Shown here one piece after another: positions 17,110 through 25,698 of a DNA stretch of 40,851 nucleotides. The position numbers and the translations under genes are program-made. The first letter of the stretch is position 1. Every line of letters starts with the position of its first letter. The notes below the pieces were generated by a model. That model was not told the DNA's origin. It made no database searches and worked only from the letters and a program-made list of their open reading frames with translations. Source of the stretch: JAMIFN01 sp035906235 (lineage in GTDB: Bacteria > Pseudomonadota > Gammaproteobacteria > Burkholderiales > Burkholderiaceae_C); the NCBI GenBank assembly GCA_035906235.1, contig JAMIFN010000070.1, positions 1-40,851 on the forward strand, read 5' to 3'.

Positions 17110-19287
17110 TTACACGGCCACCAAACGGCTCAAATCCGCCACCTTGTTCATGGCGATGTGCAGGGTTTTGAGCAGCCCCAGGCGGTTTAGGCGTACATCT
17201 TCTTGCTCGGCGTTCACCATCACATCGTCAAAAAATGCATCCACAGGTGCGCGCAGGCCGGCTAAGGTTTGCAAGCTGGCGGTGTATTGCCCCGCCGCAA
17301 ACTGCGCGGCGCTTTCGGGCACGATGGTTTGCAGGGCTTCGAGCAGGTCTTTTTCGGCATCTTCTGCCAACAAAGCGGGGTTGATGTGGGCATCGACCGC
17401 GCCTTCGGCCTCGGCTTTTTTCAAGATATTGCCTATGCGTTTATTTGCCGCTGCCAAGGCAGGCGCTTGCGGCAAACTGGCAAAGGCTTTAACGGCATCT
17501 AAGCGCGCAGGAATCAGCTGCCACGCGCCCGCAATGGCTTGCACCGCGTCCACGGCTTGGGCGCTGTGGCCAGCTTCGCGCAGATAGCCCGCCATGCGTT
17601 CATCCATAAATTGCAGCAGCTTGGCATTGCTGGCGGCGGCACCGGGCAGCAGGCCGCCAAAGCTGGCAGCCGCTTGCGCCAAGAGGGCAGGCATATCCAG
17701 TGCCAAGCCTTTTTCGATGACGATGCGCACCACGCCTAGGGCATGGCGGCGCAGGGCAAAGGGGTCTTTGTCGCCCGTGGGCAAATTGCCTATGCCAAAC
17801 ATGCCGATTAGGGTTTCCAGCTTGTCGGCCAGCGCCAGCACCGTGCCGGTGTGGTTGCGCGGCAGCGCGTCGCCCGCAAAACGGGGTTTGTAATGGTCTT
17901 CAATCGCAATGGCGACACCGTCCCTCAAGCCTTCGTGGCGCGCGTAATAGCCGCCCATAATGCCTTGCAATTCGGGGAATTCGCCCACCATATCGGTCAG
18001 CAAATCGGTTTTGGCCAAGCGCGCGGCTTGCTGCGCTTTGTTGTTGAGCACATCGAATTCGTCTTTGGCTTCTACGCTATAGGGCGTTTGCGCCAGGCGC
18101 AGTTGTTCCACCACGGCGTGGGCTATGGCGGCGACGCGCTCGCTGCGCTCGGCCTGCGTGCCCAGCAGGTTGTGGTAAACCACTTTGGCCAGGCCTGCCA
18201 CGCGGCTTTCCAGCGTTTTTTTGCGGTCTTGGTCGAAGAAGAATTTGGCATCAGCCAAGCGCGGGCGCACCACGCGCTCGTTGCCTTGAATCACGGCGCT
18301 GGGGTCGGCGGGGTTGATATTGCTGACCAGCAAAAAGCGATGCGTCAGCTTGCCTGCCGCGTCCAGCAGGGGAAAGTATTTTTGATTCGCCTTCATGGTC
18401 AAAATCAAACACTCTTGCGGCACGGCGAGAAATTCTTTTTCAAACTCGCAAGTCAGCACATGGGGGCGTTCGACCAGCCCAGTGACTTCATCGAGCAAAG
18501 CCTCGTCTTGCAGGGGCTGGCAGCCGCCACCCACCTTTTGTGCGGCCTCTTGCAGCTGGCGGGCAATGTCGGCCCGGCGCTGCTCAAAACTGGCAATCAC
18601 CGCGCCTTCAATCTGCAATTGCTGGGCGTAGTGGTCGGCATCTATCAGGGCGATGGGATTGAGCTTGGCCTCAAAACGGTGGCCTTGCGTGGTTTTGCCC
18701 GCTTGCAAGCCCAAGGCACTAACAGGTACCACGGCGCTGCCGTGCAGCGCCACCAAGCCATGGGCGGGGCGCACAAATTGCACACTGCTCCAGCCCGGCA
18801 GATCGCAGCCCGCGTGCAGCTGATAAGTCATCACCTTAGGAATAGGCAGCTTGGCCAAAGCCTCATCCAGCGCCTTTTGCAGGCCAGCGGCTAGCGTAGC
18901 GCCGCTTTCCACCGTGTCTAAAAACAAAGCCTCGGCTTTGCCGTCAGCTTGTTTTTTCAAGTTGGCTACGACGCTGGCGTCTTGCCCCAGGGTTTGCAGT
19001 TTTTTCAGCAGCGCGGGGCTAGGCTGACCATCTGCGCCCAAGCCCACCGCCACAGGCATCAGTTTGATTTGCACGGCTTTGTCTTGGGCCTTGCCCAGCA
19101 CGCCCGTGATGTGCGCTGCCAAACGGCGCGGCGTGGCATAGCTGCTGACGGCGGCATCAGCGCCAGCCAAACCCTGGGCACGCAAGCTGGCGGCCAGCGC
19201 ATCGGCAAAAGCTGCGCCCAGCTTGGGCAGGGCTTTGGGGGGCAGTTCTTCAACAAACAGTTCGACAAGGAGGTTTTGCGTGTTCAT
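17110..19287 (-). CDS. glyS: Glycyl-tRNA synthetase beta subunit GlyS
   Basis: A 725-residue beta subunit of the tetrameric glycyl-tRNA synthetase. It begins with LLVELFVEELPPKALPKLG, the diagnostic N-terminus, and contains the tRNA-binding HD-like region with ELQGIMGGYYA and GDKDPFALRRHALGVVRI. The C-terminal anticodon-binding domain ends in VNAEQEDVRLNRLGLL. E. coli GlyS is 689 residues; a few loops are longer here. It follows glyQ but is separated from it by about 200 bp of repeats, unlike the tight spacing usual for this pair. Confidence 0.97.
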   Translation of the reverse strand: MNTQNLLVELFVEELPPKALPKLGAAFADALAASLRAQGLAGADAAVSSYATPRRLAAHITGVLGKAQDKAVQIKLMPVAVGLGADGQPSPALLKKLQTLGQDASVVANLKKQADGKAEALFLDTVESGATLAAGLQKALDEALAKLPIPKVMTYQLHAGCDLPGWSSVQFVRPAHGLVALHGSAVVPVSALGLQAGKTTQGHRFEAKLNPIALIDADHYAQQLQIEGAVIASFEQRRADIARQLQEAAQKVGGGCQPLQDEALLDEVTGLVERPHVLTCEFEKEFLAVPQECLILTMKANQKYFPLLDAAGKLTHRFLLVSNINPADPSAVIQGNERVVRPRLADAKFFFDQDRKKTLESRVAGLAKVVYHNLLGTQAERSERVAAIAHAVVEQLRLAQTPYSVEAKDEFDVLNNKAQQAARLAKTDLLTDMVGEFPELQGIMGGYYARHEGLRDGVAIAIEDHYKPRFAGDALPRNHTGTVLALADKLETLIGMFGIGNLPTGDKDPFALRRHALGVVRIVIEKGLALDMPALLAQAAASFGGLLPGAAASNAKLLQFMDERMAGYLREAGHSAQAVDAVQAIAGAWQLIPARLDAVKAFASLPQAPALAAANKRIGNILKKAEAEGAVDAHINPALLAEDAEKDLLEALQTIVPESAAQFAAGQYTASLQTLAGLRAPVDAFFDDVMVNAEQEDVRLNRLGLLKTLHIAMNKVADLSRLVAV

Positions 19288-19292
19288 GGTGC

Positions 19293-19333
19293 TTTAAAAA
19301 TAAGAGCTGCTCAGGCAGGTTTGGCGGCTTAAA
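19293..19333 (+). repeat. Dispersed repeat copy 7
   Basis: AAGAGCTGCTCAGGCAGGTT then TGGCGGCTTAAAT, immediately upstream of the glyS start in the glyQ-glyS gap. Confidence 0.8.
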
Positions 19334-19365
19334 TGGCGGAAAAGACTATGTTTTTTTATTTGAAT

Positions 19366-19483
19366 CGTCATTCCCGCGAAAGCGGGAATCTAGGTATTTG
19401 AAGGCTTGCAACCCTCACCCCAACCCTCTCCCTCGGGGAGAGGGGGAAAGTCATGGATTCCCGCTTTCGCGGGAATGACGAGG
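19366..19483. repeat. ATTCCCGC palindromes plus CTCTCCC repeat between glyQ and glyS
   Basis: Two ATTCCCGC/GCGGGAAT units lie in opposite order (19371-19390 and 19455-19476). They flank a CCCTCACCCCAACCCTCTCC block that can fold with the GGGGAGAGGGG after it. The same CCCTCACC...GAGAGGGG block occurs at 25699-25731. Confidence 0.8.
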
Positions 19484-19489
19484 TGTAAA

Positions 19490-20422
19490 TCACGCAGCTT
19501 TCTTTTCTTTAGGCGCAGGCATTTGCGCCACCCATTCGCGCGGTGCCATAGGAAAGCCCAGGCGTTGGCGCGATTCAAAATAGCTTTGCGCCACGGCGCG
19601 CGCCAGATTGCGGATGCGGCCGATGTAGGCGGCGCGTTCGGTCACGCTGATGGCGCCACGGGCGTCTAGCAGGTTGAAGGTGTGCGCGGCTTTGAGCACT
19701 TGTTCATAAGCGGGCAGGGCGAGCTGCTGCTCCATCAGGTGCTTGGCCTGTTTTTCGTGGGCGCCAAAGGCGGTGAACAAAAAGTCGGCGTCGGCGTGTT
19801 CAAAGTTGTAGGCCGATTGCTCGACCTCGTTTTGGTGAAAGACATCGCCGTAGCTGAGTTTGCGGCCGTCGGCGTCCACCGTCCACACCAGCTCGAACAT
19901 GTTTTCTACGCCCTGCAAATACATGGCTAGGCGTTCTAGGCCGTAGGTGATTTCGCCCGTTAGCGGTTTGCAGTCTATGCCGCCAACTTGCTGGAAGTAG
20001 GTAAATTGCGTCACCTCCATGCCGTTGAGCCAGACTTCCCAGCCCAAGCCCCAGGCGCCTAGGGTGGGGTTTTCCCAGTCGTCTTCGACAAAGCGGATGT
20101 CGTTTTTCTTCAGGTCAAAGCCCAGGGCTTCGAGGCTGCCTAAATACAGATCCAAAATGTTGTCAGGCGCGGGCTTGAGCACGACTTGGAACTGGTAGTA
20201 ATGCTGGCCGCGATTGGGGTTGTCGCCATAGCGCCCGTCTTTGGGGCGGCGGCTGGGCTGCACATAGGCGGCTTTCCAGGGCTCGGGGCCGATGGCGCGC
20301 AAAAAAGTGGCGGTGTGGCTGGTGCCCGCGCCCACTTCCATGTCGTAGGGTTGCAGCAGGGCGCAGCCTTGGTCGGCCCAGTATTGTTGGAGTTTGAGGA
20401 TGATTTGCTGAAAAGTGAGCAT
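19490..20422 (-). CDS. glyQ: Glycyl-tRNA synthetase alpha subunit GlyQ
   Basis: A 310-residue class II catalytic alpha subunit that activates glycine. It starts LTFQQIILKLQQYWADQGC and has the strongly conserved PYDMEVGAGTSHTATFLRAI, YVQPSRRPKDGRYGDNPNR and GWEVWLNGMEVTQFTYFQQ blocks. The frame remains open 150 bases upstream, but that part overlaps the divergent hydrolase gene and is not conserved; the ATG at 20420-20422 gives the standard start. It ends in a Lys-rich tail. Confidence 0.97.
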   Translation of the reverse strand: MLTFQQIILKLQQYWADQGCALLQPYDMEVGAGTSHTATFLRAIGPEPWKAAYVQPSRRPKDGRYGDNPNRGQHYYQFQVVLKPAPDNILDLYLGSLEALGFDLKKNDIRFVEDDWENPTLGAWGLGWEVWLNGMEVTQFTYFQQVGGIDCKPLTGEITYGLERLAMYLQGVENMFELVWTVDADGRKLSYGDVFHQNEVEQSAYNFEHADADFLFTAFGAHEKQAKHLMEQQLALPAYEQVLKAAHTFNLLDARGAISVTERAAYIGRIRNLARAVAQSYFESRQRLGFPMAPREWVAQMPAPKEKKAA

Positions 20423-20474
20423 GGCAGCCTTGCTTTGCTTGTGAGGGGGAAATTCTTGTGCTTGAATCGGCAAT

Positions 20475-21440
20475 ATGACCGATTTTACCCGTGCCTCCTC
20501 TGCCGAACAGCCTAGCGGCCACAGCCTGTTGTGCGCCGCGCAAAACGCCGCTGGCGTGCCTGCGCACCGCATGCATTATTGGGAGTGGATTCCCCAATCG
20601 GGCCGCCCGGCGCAGCACTTGCTGTTTTGCGTACACGGCCTCTCGCGCCAAGGCTTAGATTTTGCTGTGCTGGCTGAATATTTAACCGCGCGCCACGATG
20701 TGCTGGTGATCGCCCCCGATGTCGCTGGGCGCGGCCATAGCGATTGGCTGCCTAACCCCATGCACTACCACGCCGGGGTGTATGCCGCCGATATGCAGCA
20801 GCTGATTAACGAGGTGCAAGCGGCCTTACCCCAGCCCCTGCCGCTGACTTGGCTGGGCACCAGCATGGGCGGGCTGATTGCCCTGGCGGCGCTGGCTGGC
20901 AATGCGCAAATCTGCGACAAATTGATTTTGAACGATGTGGCGCCGCAGCTGGAGTGGCCGGCTTTGGCGCGCATAGGCGACTACATAGGCGCCAACCCAC
21001 ACTTTGCGACGCAGCGCGAAGGCCTGGACTACAGCCGCCAGCTGTCGGCATCGTTTGGCAATTTAAGCGACGAGCAATGGCTGCACCTGAACACACCACA
21101 GCTGCGCCAGCGCTGCGAGGGGGACGATTGCGATTTACAGCGCCATTGGCATTTGCATTACGACCCGCAAATTGCCGTTTTAGCCAAGGCAGTGACGCCT
21201 GAACTGCTGGCGCAGCAAATTCCGCTGGCTTGGGCGTTGTACGATAGCCTAAAGCAACCCACTTTGCTGCTGCGCGGGGCGCAGTCGGATTTGATCACGG
21301 CGCAAACGGCAGCCGCCATGCAAGAGCGCGGCCCCAGGGCACAAGTTTTTAGCGTGCCCGATTGTGGCCATGCGCCCGCGCTGCAAGATGCGGCGCAGTT
21401 GCAAATCATCGAACAATTTATCAGCAAAAAAAGCCCCTAG
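20475..21440 (+). CDS. Alpha/beta-fold hydrolase
   Basis: A 321-residue serine hydrolase without a signal peptide. CVHGLSRQGLDF provides the oxyanion-hole HG motif. The nucleophile elbow is GTSMGG, with Ser130. The acid is probably Asp in LLRGAQSDLIT, and the base is His in DCGHAP near the C-terminus. PDVAGRGHSDWL after strand 4 is typical of esterase, lactonase and haloalkane-dehalogenase-like members. It is transcribed divergently from glyQ with 52 bp between starts, and the tRNA-Leu gene follows. The substrate cannot be read from sequence. Confidence 0.85.
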   Translation: MTDFTRASSAEQPSGHSLLCAAQNAAGVPAHRMHYWEWIPQSGRPAQHLLFCVHGLSRQGLDFAVLAEYLTARHDVLVIAPDVAGRGHSDWLPNPMHYHAGVYAADMQQLINEVQAALPQPLPLTWLGTSMGGLIALAALAGNAQICDKLILNDVAPQLEWPALARIGDYIGANPHFATQREGLDYSRQLSASFGNLSDEQWLHLNTPQLRQRCEGDDCDLQRHWHLHYDPQIAVLAKAVTPELLAQQIPLAWALYDSLKQPTLLLRGAQSDLITAQTAAAMQERGPRAQVFSVPDCGHAPALQDAAQLQIIEQFISKKSP

Positions 21441-21469
21441 CCTAGGCTACAATCGCCGCTTACTCAAAA

Positions 21470-21563
21470 GCCCGAGTGGTGAAATTGGTAGACACTGCGG
21501 ACTTAAAATCCGCCGCTTTCCTGAATAAGGGGCGTGCCGGTTCGATTCCGGCCTCGGGCACCA
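21470..21563 (+). tRNA. tRNA-Leu (UAA anticodon)
   Basis: The acceptor stem GCCCGAG (21470-21476) pairs perfectly with CTCGGGC (21553-21559), followed by discriminator A and an encoded CCA. The anticodon arm GCGGACTTAAAATCCGC presents TAA. A long variable arm (class II) fits leucine, and GGTTCGATTCC is the T loop. A TACAAT at 21448-21453 could be its -10 box, and a perfect TAGCCTAGGCTA palindrome overlaps that box on its upstream side. Confidence 0.97.
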
Positions 21564-21574
21564 AAAGACCATAG

Positions 21575-21604
21575 ATAGACCTCAAAAGAGGTCTATTTTT
21601 TTTG
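21575..21604 (+). terminator. Terminator after tRNA-Leu
   Basis: ATAGACCTC (21575-21583), loop AAAA, GAGGTCTAT (21588-21596), then a run of T to 21604. A 9-bp perfect stem. Confidence 0.9.
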
Positions 21605-21674
21605 CCTGTACTGAACCTAGGGTTTGTACGGATAATGTCAGGCTGCATAAAACCGCATCGGGCATTTTTTTCAT

Positions 21675-21689
21675 GGTTAAAATTTAACC
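21675..21689. promoter_or_regulatory. Palindrome upstream of the DUF1329 gene
   Basis: GGTTAAAATTTAACC is a perfect 7-bp dyad around a central A, about 95 bp before the GTG start. This AT-rich dyad is a plausible regulator-binding site; the regulator is unknown. Confidence 0.3.
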
Positions 21690-21784
21690 CTAGCTACCCG
21701 GTCTGCTTATCTTGGAGCGTTCTCGGGGCTTGAGTTGAAAGTTGTTTGTGTGGCGGTGAGCTGCACGCATTTAAAGGAACATCA

Positions 21785-23176
21785 GTGAAAAAATCACTCT
21801 CCACTGTGCTTGCCCTGACGCTGTTGGGTCTGGCTGCTGGCGCAGCACAAGCAAAAGCATCCGCTGCTGACGCGGGCAAACTGGGTACCAGCCTGACTTG
21901 CACAGGCGCAGAAAAAGGCGCCAATGCCGACGGCTCTATCCCCGCATTTAGCGGCAAGTGGCTGGGTGCGCCTGATGGCGTTAGCTATAAAAACAATGCA
22001 GGTCAGCATATTGCCGACCCCTATGCCAGCGAAAAACCCAAGTTTGTGATTACCGCTGCCAATATGGCGCAGTACGCGGCACACCTGACCGACGGTCAGG
22101 AAAAAATGTTCAAAAAGTACCCCAATACTTTCCAAATCCCTGTTTACCCTACACACCGCGACTTCCGTTTGGACGACAGCCACTGCGAAGCCACCAAAAA
22201 AGCGGCAACCAGCACGGAGTTGTCTGCCAATGGTTTGGATGCCGCTGGTGGCATCTATGGCAGCGTGCCATTCCCCCTGCCCAAAACAGGCATGGAAGTG
22301 CTGTACAACGCCATGACGGCGCGTCGCTCTTTCACTTCTACGGTGGATCGCGACACGGCCGTGGTATCGCCCAATGGCAATAAATTCTGGTCGCAGTCTA
22401 AATTCACCAGCTGGACGCCTGCCAACAACCCTGCCAACTTTGGCAAACCTGTTGACAAAGCCGCCAACGAAGGCATCGCCGCTTTTGTGCTGGCGCAAAT
22501 GCTCAAGCCCGCCCAGTCTAAAGGCCTGAAAATCTTGGTGAAAGAGCCTATCTCTTACAGCAGCAAGCGTTTGACTTGGTTGTATGAGCCAGGTACGCGC
22601 CGTGTGCGCCAAGCACCTGAGTTCGGCTTTGACCAACCGTTGGAAGGCACTTTTGGCGCCATGACGATTGACGAGGACGGCCTGTTTAACGGCTCGCCTG
22701 AGCGTTACAACTGGAAACTCCTGGGTAAAAAAGAAATCTTCGTTCCTGCCAATGCCTACAAAGTTAACGCGGGCAATGTGAAGTACGACGCGCTTTTGAC
22801 GCCTAACCATGCCAACCCTGACTTCATGCGCTATGAACTGCGCCGTGTTTGGGCGATTGAGGCTACCCTGAAACCAGGTTTCCGCCATGTGTACGCCAAG
22901 CGCGTGATTTATGTGGATGAAGATTTCTGGAATATGGCCATTTCTGATTACTACGATGGCCGTGGTGATGTGTACAAGCACAGCTTCATCAACTGGTTCT
23001 ACGCCTACGATCTGAAATCGACAGAAATCGGCGCGTCTTTCTACCACGACCTGACCAGCGGCCGCTATGTGGCCTACCAACTCTTCCAACAAATGCCTGT
23101 AGGCCCTGTGCTGAACAAAGGTGGTTTGTCTGAGAAGAACTTCACGACTGCTGAATTGGGTGCTAGCGGTAGCTAA
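21785..23176 (+). CDS. DUF1329 family exported protein
   Basis: A 463-residue protein with a clear signal peptide (KKSLSTVLALTLLGLAAGAA, cleavage near AQA). The mature part has the DUF1329 pattern: the GKLGTSLTCTGAEKGAN start, GSIPAFSGKW, FPLPKTGMEVLYNAM, YEPGTRRVRQAPEFGFD and YAKRVIYVDEDFW. These proteins have a LolA/LolB-like beta fold and are often encoded with DUF1302 outer-membrane proteins and RND-type exporters; neither is here. The GTG at 21785 is chosen because AAAGGAAC lies about eight bases upstream. A strong terminator follows. Confidence 0.85.
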   Translation: MKKSLSTVLALTLLGLAAGAAQAKASAADAGKLGTSLTCTGAEKGANADGSIPAFSGKWLGAPDGVSYKNNAGQHIADPYASEKPKFVITAANMAQYAAHLTDGQEKMFKKYPNTFQIPVYPTHRDFRLDDSHCEATKKAATSTELSANGLDAAGGIYGSVPFPLPKTGMEVLYNAMTARRSFTSTVDRDTAVVSPNGNKFWSQSKFTSWTPANNPANFGKPVDKAANEGIAAFVLAQMLKPAQSKGLKILVKEPISYSSKRLTWLYEPGTRRVRQAPEFGFDQPLEGTFGAMTIDEDGLFNGSPERYNWKLLGKKEIFVPANAYKVNAGNVKYDALLTPNHANPDFMRYELRRVWAIEATLKPGFRHVYAKRVIYVDEDFWNMAISDYYDGRGDVYKHSFINWFYAYDLKSTEIGASFYHDLTSGRYVAYQLFQQMPVGPVLNKGGLSEKNFTTAELGASGS

Positions 23177-23198
23177 TAGAGGGCGTTACCATCCTATG

Positions 23199-23222
23199 AA
23201 ACCGCCTTCGGGCGGTTTTTTT
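23199..23222 (+). terminator. Terminator after the DUF1329 gene
   Basis: AAACCGCC, TTCG loop, GGCGGTTT, then a T-run. A classic UUCG-loop intrinsic terminator. Confidence 0.92.
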
Positions 23223-23322
23223 ATGCGAGGCAGGATTTCCCGCTTGCTAAACCGCCTGTGCCTATTGAATTAACCCGAATCGTAGTTTCCAGAAGTCCTT
23301 AAAATTTTAAGTATTTTTGCAA

Positions 23323-23362
23323 AATCCGCGTGAAATCTGCCTGGGCAGCTATAAAAACAAGA
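23323..23362 (-). repeat. Dispersed repeat copy 8 near the dacA start
   Basis: AATCCGCGTGAAATCTGCCT then GGGCAGCTATAAAAACAAGAG, a diverged copy ending 16 bp before the carboxypeptidase ATG. A perfect CTTAAAATTTTAAG palindrome lies just upstream at 23298-23311. Confidence 0.6.
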
Positions 23363-23378
23363 GTATGATTTTTCCCTT

Positions 23379-24617
23379 ATGAAACGCCATCAATTCCTTT
23401 CTTGCCTTGCTGCAGTATCCGTTTTTCTGCTGCAACCGACGCTCGTCCTAGCAGCCAAAATACCGCCTTCAGCGGTGGTTGGTAAAGGGGGAGCTAAGGG
23501 TAATACGGCTGTGCAGTCTTACCCAGTGCCCATCCCACCAGAGATTGCAGCCAACGCCTATTTGCTGATTGATGTAAGCGCTAATGGTCAAGTTCTAGCC
23601 GAGAAAAATGCCGATAAATCGGTGGAGCCTGCGTCTTTGACCAAGTTGATGACTGCTTACCTTGTGTTTGAAGCGCTTAAAAATAAGCGACTTAGCTTAG
23701 AACAGAAACTCACGGTCAGTGAACGCGCTAGAGCGGCAGAAGGCTCTCGGATGTTTATTGATGTCGGTTGGCAAGTGCCCGTTGAGGACTTACTTAAGGG
23801 TCTCATCGTGCAGTCTGGCAACGATGCGGCTAATGTATTGGCCGAAGGCGTGGGGGGAAGCCTTAGCAATTTCGTGCAAATGATGAACAATAAAGCGCAA
23901 GAGCTGGGTATGAAAGGTACGCATTATCAAAATGCTGAAGGCCTGACGGTACAGGGGCACTACACTACCGCGCATGATTTAGCCGTGCTGGCGCAGCGGT
24001 TACTGCAAGACTTTCCCCAATACACGGGCTTTTATGCCATCAAAAAATACCGCTACCCTGGGACACCACTGAGTAACGACACTAACCGCAATACCTTGTT
24101 GTTTCGGGATCCCAGTGTGGATGGCCTAAAAACGGGCCACACTGCGGCTGCCGGCTACTGCTTGGTCTCTACGGCTAAACGCGAGTATGCGGGTATCGGG
24201 GGGCGTCGGTTGGTGTCTATTATTTTAGGGGCTGCCAGTGACAATGTGCGCGCTGCTGAAAGTCAAAAACTTTTAAATTGGGGCTTTGTAGCCTACCAGC
24301 CTGTCAAACTGTTTGCTGGGGGTACGCCTGTCAGTACACCGCCTATTTACAAGGGCAGCAGCAGCACGGTGGCTTTAGGTCTATCTAACGATATCGTCGT
24401 AGCCGTCCCAGCGGGGACGGCAGGGCAGGTCAGCACTGCGATGTCGCGCCCTGATCCCCTTATTGCGCCGGTTCGCAAAGGTCAGCGTATTGGTATTTTG
24501 CAAATTAGCGTAGCCGGGCGCCCCTTTATGAACTTGCCCATGGAGGCATTGCAAGATGTGTCGCAGGCAGGATGGTTTGGCCGTGGCTGGGATGCGGTTC
24601 GATTGTGGGTGCAATAA
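23379..24617 (+). CDS. dacA: D-alanyl-D-alanine carboxypeptidase (PBP5/6 family)
   Basis: A 412-residue low-molecular-mass penicillin-binding protein that trims the terminal D-Ala of peptidoglycan stem peptides. The signal peptide ends at VLA-AK. Catalytic motifs are intact: SLTK (Ser86, Lys89), SGN (146-148) and KTG (251-253). A C-terminal beta domain (KLFAGGTPVSTPPI onward) precedes an amphipathic helix ending GWFGRGWDAVRLWV, the expected membrane anchor. No strong ribosome site is visible before ATG 23379. tRNA-Pro follows. Confidence 0.93.
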   Translation: MKRHQFLSCLAAVSVFLLQPTLVLAAKIPPSAVVGKGGAKGNTAVQSYPVPIPPEIAANAYLLIDVSANGQVLAEKNADKSVEPASLTKLMTAYLVFEALKNKRLSLEQKLTVSERARAAEGSRMFIDVGWQVPVEDLLKGLIVQSGNDAANVLAEGVGGSLSNFVQMMNNKAQELGMKGTHYQNAEGLTVQGHYTTAHDLAVLAQRLLQDFPQYTGFYAIKKYRYPGTPLSNDTNRNTLLFRDPSVDGLKTGHTAAAGYCLVSTAKREYAGIGGRRLVSIILGAASDNVRAAESQKLLNWGFVAYQPVKLFAGGTPVSTPPIYKGSSSTVALGLSNDIVVAVPAGTAGQVSTAMSRPDPLIAPVRKGQRIGILQISVAGRPFMNLPMEALQDVSQAGWFGRGWDAVRLWVQ

Positions 24618-24681
24618 AAGAACAAGAAACTTTCGCATCCAGCAAAAATCCCTTTTTCTTTGGCTATAATCATGGGCTTAA

Positions 24682-24758
24682 CGGCGTGTAGCGCAGCCTG
24701 GTAGCGCACTTGCATGGGGTGCAAGGGGTCGCGAGTTCGAATCCCGCCACGCCGACCA
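24682..24758 (+). tRNA. tRNA-Pro (GGG anticodon)
   Basis: The acceptor CGGCGTG (24682-24688) pairs with CACGCCG (24748-24754), then discriminator A and encoded CCA. The anticodon arm CTTGCATGGGGTGCAAG presents GGG, and GAGTTCGAATCCC is the T arm. A perfect TATAAT sits at 24665-24670, twelve bases upstream. Confidence 0.97.
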
Positions 24759-24766
24759 ATAAAATC

Positions 24767-24804
24767 AACGACTTAGCCCGTAAAAAGGCTAGGTCGTTTT
24801 TCTT
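24767..24804 (+). terminator. Terminator after tRNA-Pro
   Basis: AACGACTTAGCC (24767-24778) pairs with GGCTAGGTCGTT (24787-24798) with one G-U, then a T-rich tail. Confidence 0.88.
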
Positions 24805-24822
24805 TGTGGGCTAAAAAACGCA

Positions 24823-24850
24823 AAATGCCCACCCAAATGCCCACCCAAAT
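24823..24850. repeat. Tandem 12-mer downstream of tRNA-Pro
   Basis: AAATGCCCACCC occurs twice head to tail, followed by AAAT. It lies between the tRNA terminator and the decayed transposase. It could be a remnant of an element end; there is no direct repeat of the tRNA 3' end in the window to support an att site. Confidence 0.6.
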
Positions 24851-24895
24851 TTTTTTACTGGGATGGGCTTTATTGCCTCACCCCTTTGCTTTGAA

Positions 24896-24921
24896 CACAA
24901 AAAAGCCGCACATGGCGGCTA
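24896..24921 (-). terminator. Minus-strand terminator next to the IS remnant
   Basis: On the minus strand AGCCGC-CATGT-GCGGCT is followed by a T-run. It is oriented to end transcripts coming from the transposase remnant side and may belong to a deleted gene. Confidence 0.7.
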
Positions 24922-24990
24922 GGTGAAAACCCTTGAACGGCTAAAAAATCTGCGCATGGGGGCAGGTGTGGTGCTTAGGCTGTTTACTTC

Positions 24991-25544
24991 CTAGACTTTT
25001 GGCCTACCCCCTATGGCATCCGTGCAGAGGATAGCGTCAGGCTCCACCAGGGGGCGCAGCACGGCTGCGATGTGCTGGGTATCTGCTCTTTCTAATGGAA
25101 AGTCTGCTGTTTGTCCGCTGCGATCTCGCACCACCAAAACGGCAATGTGCTCCCAAGCTTGCCCCACGCCTCCGCGCTTGCGCGCGGGTCTATGCAAGGG
25201 GCGCTGTCCTTTGAACGACTCTAGAAAGAAGGTTTCATCGGCCTCGACTATCCCGCCTTCGCGCTCGGCGCGGTGATTCGCGGCGGAAGCCAAGAAACGA
25301 TGGCGCCAGCGCAAGGCGGTATCTTTATCCACCCCGCAGCGCGTAGCAGCCTGGCGCAAGCTCAGGCCATCGATCAATGCTTGGCCATAACTTAGCCAGA
25401 GTTCCCGCTTGCGCAGATGTGCCAAGGGCGTGGCGGTGAGTGCATTGAAAGTGCGGCATCCTAGGCTTGCCGTAGGCGCTTGCGCTGAGGCTCGGCTAGT
25501 TGGACCAAACCAGCCAAAAGTTTGCCAAAGTTGCTGCGTTCCAT
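24991..25544 (-). pseudogene. IS1595-family transposase remnant
   Basis: Decayed transposase of the IS1595 (ISXO2-like DDE) type. The natural start MERSNFGKLLAGLVQLAEPQ lies at the ATG 25542-25544, but that frame hits TAG after 27 codons. The family sequence resumes in another frame at GCRTFNALTATPLAHLRKRE. The zinc-ribbon segment expected between them is missing, so an internal deletion and frameshift have occurred. Downstream the helix-turn-helix DGLSLRQAATRCGVDKDTAL and the first two catalytic regions (GIVEADETFFLESFKGQR, AILCTDA) are kept. The protein then stops after about 7 more residues, losing the last acidic residue. No terminal inverted repeats could be identified. Confidence 0.82.
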
Positions 25545-25631
25545 GATGCGCCTCCACCAGTCGGATGCTCTTGAAATCCACTATAGGCCTGATCAATTGC
25601 GTTTACAAAAGCTAACGCGGACATAGCCCGG

Positions 25632-25679
25632 TTTAGCTCAATAAACGCGAAAAAGCTGCCTGAGCAGCTCTTGTTTTTA
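25632..25679 (-). repeat. Dispersed repeat copy 9
   Basis: AAAAAGCTGCCTGAGCAGCT then CTTGTTTTTA, between the IS remnant and the YhbY gene. Confidence 0.75.
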
Positions 25680-25698
25680 CAGTGGTTTTTCATCAAAA

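Noticed and set aside
17851..18894. A 347-residue plus-strand frame within glyS
   Set aside because: Shadow of the strongly conserved glyS sequence on the other strand.
21794..23092. A 432-residue minus-strand frame opposite the DUF1329 gene
   Set aside because: The plus-strand protein has a signal peptide, ribosome site, family pattern and terminator; the antisense frame is a codon-bias shadow.
24622..24990. Possible phage attachment site at the tRNA-Pro 3' end
   Set aside because: No second copy of the tRNA 3' sequence and no integrase gene within the window; kept only as a tandem repeat and element-remnant note.
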